Assembly (NCBI GenBank): GCA_964019335.1
Contig: OZ025666.1
Span: 622,501-686,500 of the forward strand
DNA: 64,000 nt
DNA from: Diplonema japonicum
Taxonomy: Eukaryota; Euglenozoa; Diplonemea; Diplonemida; Diplonemidae
Reading direction: 5' to 3'
The position numbers were made by a program, and so were the translations under genes. How positions within the stretch are numbered: the first letter of the stretch is position 1; every line of letters starts with the position of its first letter. Under the pieces are notes generated by a model, which worked only from the letters and a program-made list of their open reading frames with translations, was not told the DNA's origin and did not search any database. Positions 62,581-64,000 of this stretch are shown here, in pieces.

Positions 62581-64000
62581 ATGGATGCAATTACGGGTAG
62601 GTTGACTGCTGCTGCAGCAAAGATGGCACAGGGCAGCACCGCGGAGGCAGAGCAGCTAGTGAATGAGGCGGCAACCAGCCAGGTCGACCACATCCTACAG
62701 GCGACGACGAGCTTGCTGTTGCAGACTGACGACCCATACTGCGCACACTTTGCTTGTGGCCTGCTGAAGAAGGTTGCGGTCCGTGACTGGCACTCCCTCC
62801 CCGCAGCTGCAAGGCAGGAGTTATTCAGTTTTATGACCACTTGCTTGTCGACTAGGGGCGGGTCGCTACACCCCAGAACGTTGGAGCAACTATACAGCCT
62901 CATTTCGGTTATAACGAAACTTGGGTGGTCCACAGGCCCCGAGGGCAACCAGGCAAGTTGCATCGTAGGCATGATGCTAGAGTATCTGAAGGGCGAGAAC
63001 AAAATGTGCGGTATATCTCTGGCAAAACATCTTATTATGGAGTTCCAGAGTACAGAAACTGGTAGTTTAGGAATGGTGTGGGAGCAACATGAGTTGATAC
63101 GGCAGTCGTTCCAGGCACAGGCACTGCCGCAAATATTCGCCATAGTGTTCAATGCACAGAACATCCTGTCAGCACCAGCAGGTCACTACAGAGAGGCTTT
63201 CCTGCGCTTGATAGCTGAAGGGCTTTTGTCGTGGGATTACACCAAAAGGAGGCCGGACAGCCAGCCAGAGGAGTGTATCAAGGTAACAGTTGAGTGGCGA
63301 GACTTCATGTTGAACAAGTCTGTAATTGAAGCGCTAGTGGCCCTGCACGGTACAACTACAATAGAAGAGAAACACCACATTCAAATAGCCATCATCCAGC
63401 TGTGTGGCGTGCACGGCAGCATCTTCGTTAACAAGCAAGAACGTCTTGCGTGGCTGGAGTACATGCTCAACGTAGCTTTTGAGTTGGCGTCGCGCTCCGT
63501 GCAGAATTACACCCCAGAATGTGGTAGTTTAGTTTTCGCAAGCTGTCAGGCCTTCCAGAAGGCCAGTTGGTGTTCTACGTCAAATGATTGGTACATGCTC
63601 CCCAGCTTTGCATCGATTACAACACGTCTCACGGAGTTCACATCAGCAATAGCACGAGAACATGGCAACAGGCCCGACGATGAGTGGATCATAGAGTCAG
63701 TGGACACTTTGCTGTGCTTATGGAGCACTCACCTTATAGACATGCTTGATGAGATGATGTTTTACGGCAGCAACCAAGACGTTGGCAAGCCCGAGCAGAA
63801 GACGCTCCTCAGGCAGTCATGCAAAGCGATTTTCGAGGCTTTTGTCGATGGCCAGATGAAGGCACCTACTCTAGATACTGACGAAGGTGCTCACGAGAAG
63901 GAATATGGTGATAGCACAAGGTCCTTTGTGGCCCTCTTGGGGCGGCAGGTCTCTGATGAGGCATTGGCCATTTTGATAAGTCGCCTTCAGACACTTATGG
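62581..64000 (+). CDS. Exportin-4/7-like karyopherin (3' partial)
   Basis: The frame is open from the ATG to the right edge (473 residues visible). The N-terminus has the importin-beta-N helical pattern (AATSQVDHILQATTSLLLQT, then CGLLKKVAVRDW). The motif LISVITKLGW, a segment LLSWDYTKRRP followed by VEWRDF, and GVHGSIFVNKQERLAWLEYM match the exportin-4 / exportin-7 (RanBP16/17) group. These HEAT-repeat receptors carry cargo across the nuclear pore with Ran-GTP. Exportin-4 versus exportin-7 cannot be settled from the N-terminal half. The ATG is eight bases after ACACACAG (62565-62572). Confidence 0.8.
   Translation, partial: MDAITGRLTAAAAKMAQGSTAEAEQLVNEAATSQVDHILQATTSLLLQTDDPYCAHFACGLLKKVAVRDWHSLPAAARQELFSFMTTCLSTRGGSLHPRTLEQLYSLISVITKLGWSTGPEGNQASCIVGMMLEYLKGENKMCGISLAKHLIMEFQSTETGSLGMVWEQHELIRQSFQAQALPQIFAIVFNAQNILSAPAGHYREAFLRLIAEGLLSWDYTKRRPDSQPEECIKVTVEWRDFMLNKSVIEALVALHGTTTIEEKHHIQIAIIQLCGVHGSIFVNKQERLAWLEYMLNVAFELASRSVQNYTPECGSLVFASCQAFQKASWCSTSNDWYMLPSFASITTRLTEFTSAIAREHGNRPDDEWIIESVDTLLCLWSTHLIDMLDEMMFYGSNQDVGKPEQKTLLRQSCKAIFEAFVDGQMKAPTLDTDEGAHEKEYGDSTRSFVALLGRQVSDEALAILISRLQTLM

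Noticed and set aside
1-64000. tRNA, rRNA, CRISPR array, bacterial operon signals
   Set aside because: No cloverleaf, rRNA core or regularly spaced direct repeats were seen; the sequence is nuclear eukaryotic, so ribosome-binding sites and CRISPR do not apply.

Overview
The window is nuclear DNA of a unicellular eukaryote. The lineage cannot be fixed from the sequence alone. It carries about 25 protein genes, every one on the + strand, including eukaryote-only families: kinesin, gamma-tubulin complex protein, dynein roadblock light chain, calcyphosine-type EF-hand protein, transportin, exportin, HID1 and JMJD8-like protein. TAA, TAG and TGA all serve as stops, so the code is standard. At least 30 very small introns can be placed because they restore reading frame and family similarity. 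Most are 31-41 nt, the usual donor is GTATG and the usual acceptor is ACAG. Inside the gene blocks the gaps between a stop and the next ATG are mostly 24-140 nt, and nearly every ATG has a pyrimidine-rich stretch ending in AG a few bases upstream. Together this suggests polycistronic transcription with spliced-leader trans-splicing, as in Euglenozoa or in dinoflagellates and perkinsids. That is inference; no SL RNA gene was seen.

Layout. 1-8379: partial kinesin; an Ubl/coiled-coil/PDZ protein with a CaaX end; an SR-rich protein with a UFD1-like domain; a PX-FYVE-AGC kinase with a lipocalin-like tail. 9082-23930: F-box-like protein, nucleotide-sugar transporter copy 1, an eight-EF-hand double calcyphosine, a roadblock light chain, transporter copy 2 (1,103 bp identical to copy 1), a GCP4/5/6-type gamma-tubulin complex protein, a long coiled-coil protein and a Pro/Lys-Asp-rich protein. 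23931-27418: gene-poor, with homopolymer tracts, a short interspersed repeat and a decayed mobile element. 27425-34894: a multi-pass membrane receptor-like kinase, an ankyrin/JMJD8-like membrane protein and a second, GONST3/4-like transporter. 34895-47717: mostly poly-T/A/C/G spacer with mobile-element copies, the second copy of the interspersed repeat, a small TIR element, and two genes (a hypothetical acidic protein at 38419 and an FCP/SCP-type phosphatase at 42384). 47718-64000: dense array of transportin, HID1, WW protein, calpain-like pseudoprotease, putative mitochondrial protein, short M1 aminopeptidase, single-pass membrane protein, coiled-coil/SPRY protein and a partial exportin.

Functional themes, by family knowledge: microtubules and cilia (kinesin, roadblock, GCP, calcyphosine), the endomembrane and glycosylation system (three sugar-nucleotide transporters, HID1, JMJD8-like, PX-FYVE kinase), nucleocytoplasmic transport (transportin, exportin) and signalling (two very different kinases). 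The unusual domain fusions, the identical transporter duplication and a mobile-element family sharing a 3' hairpin are the main points of interest.
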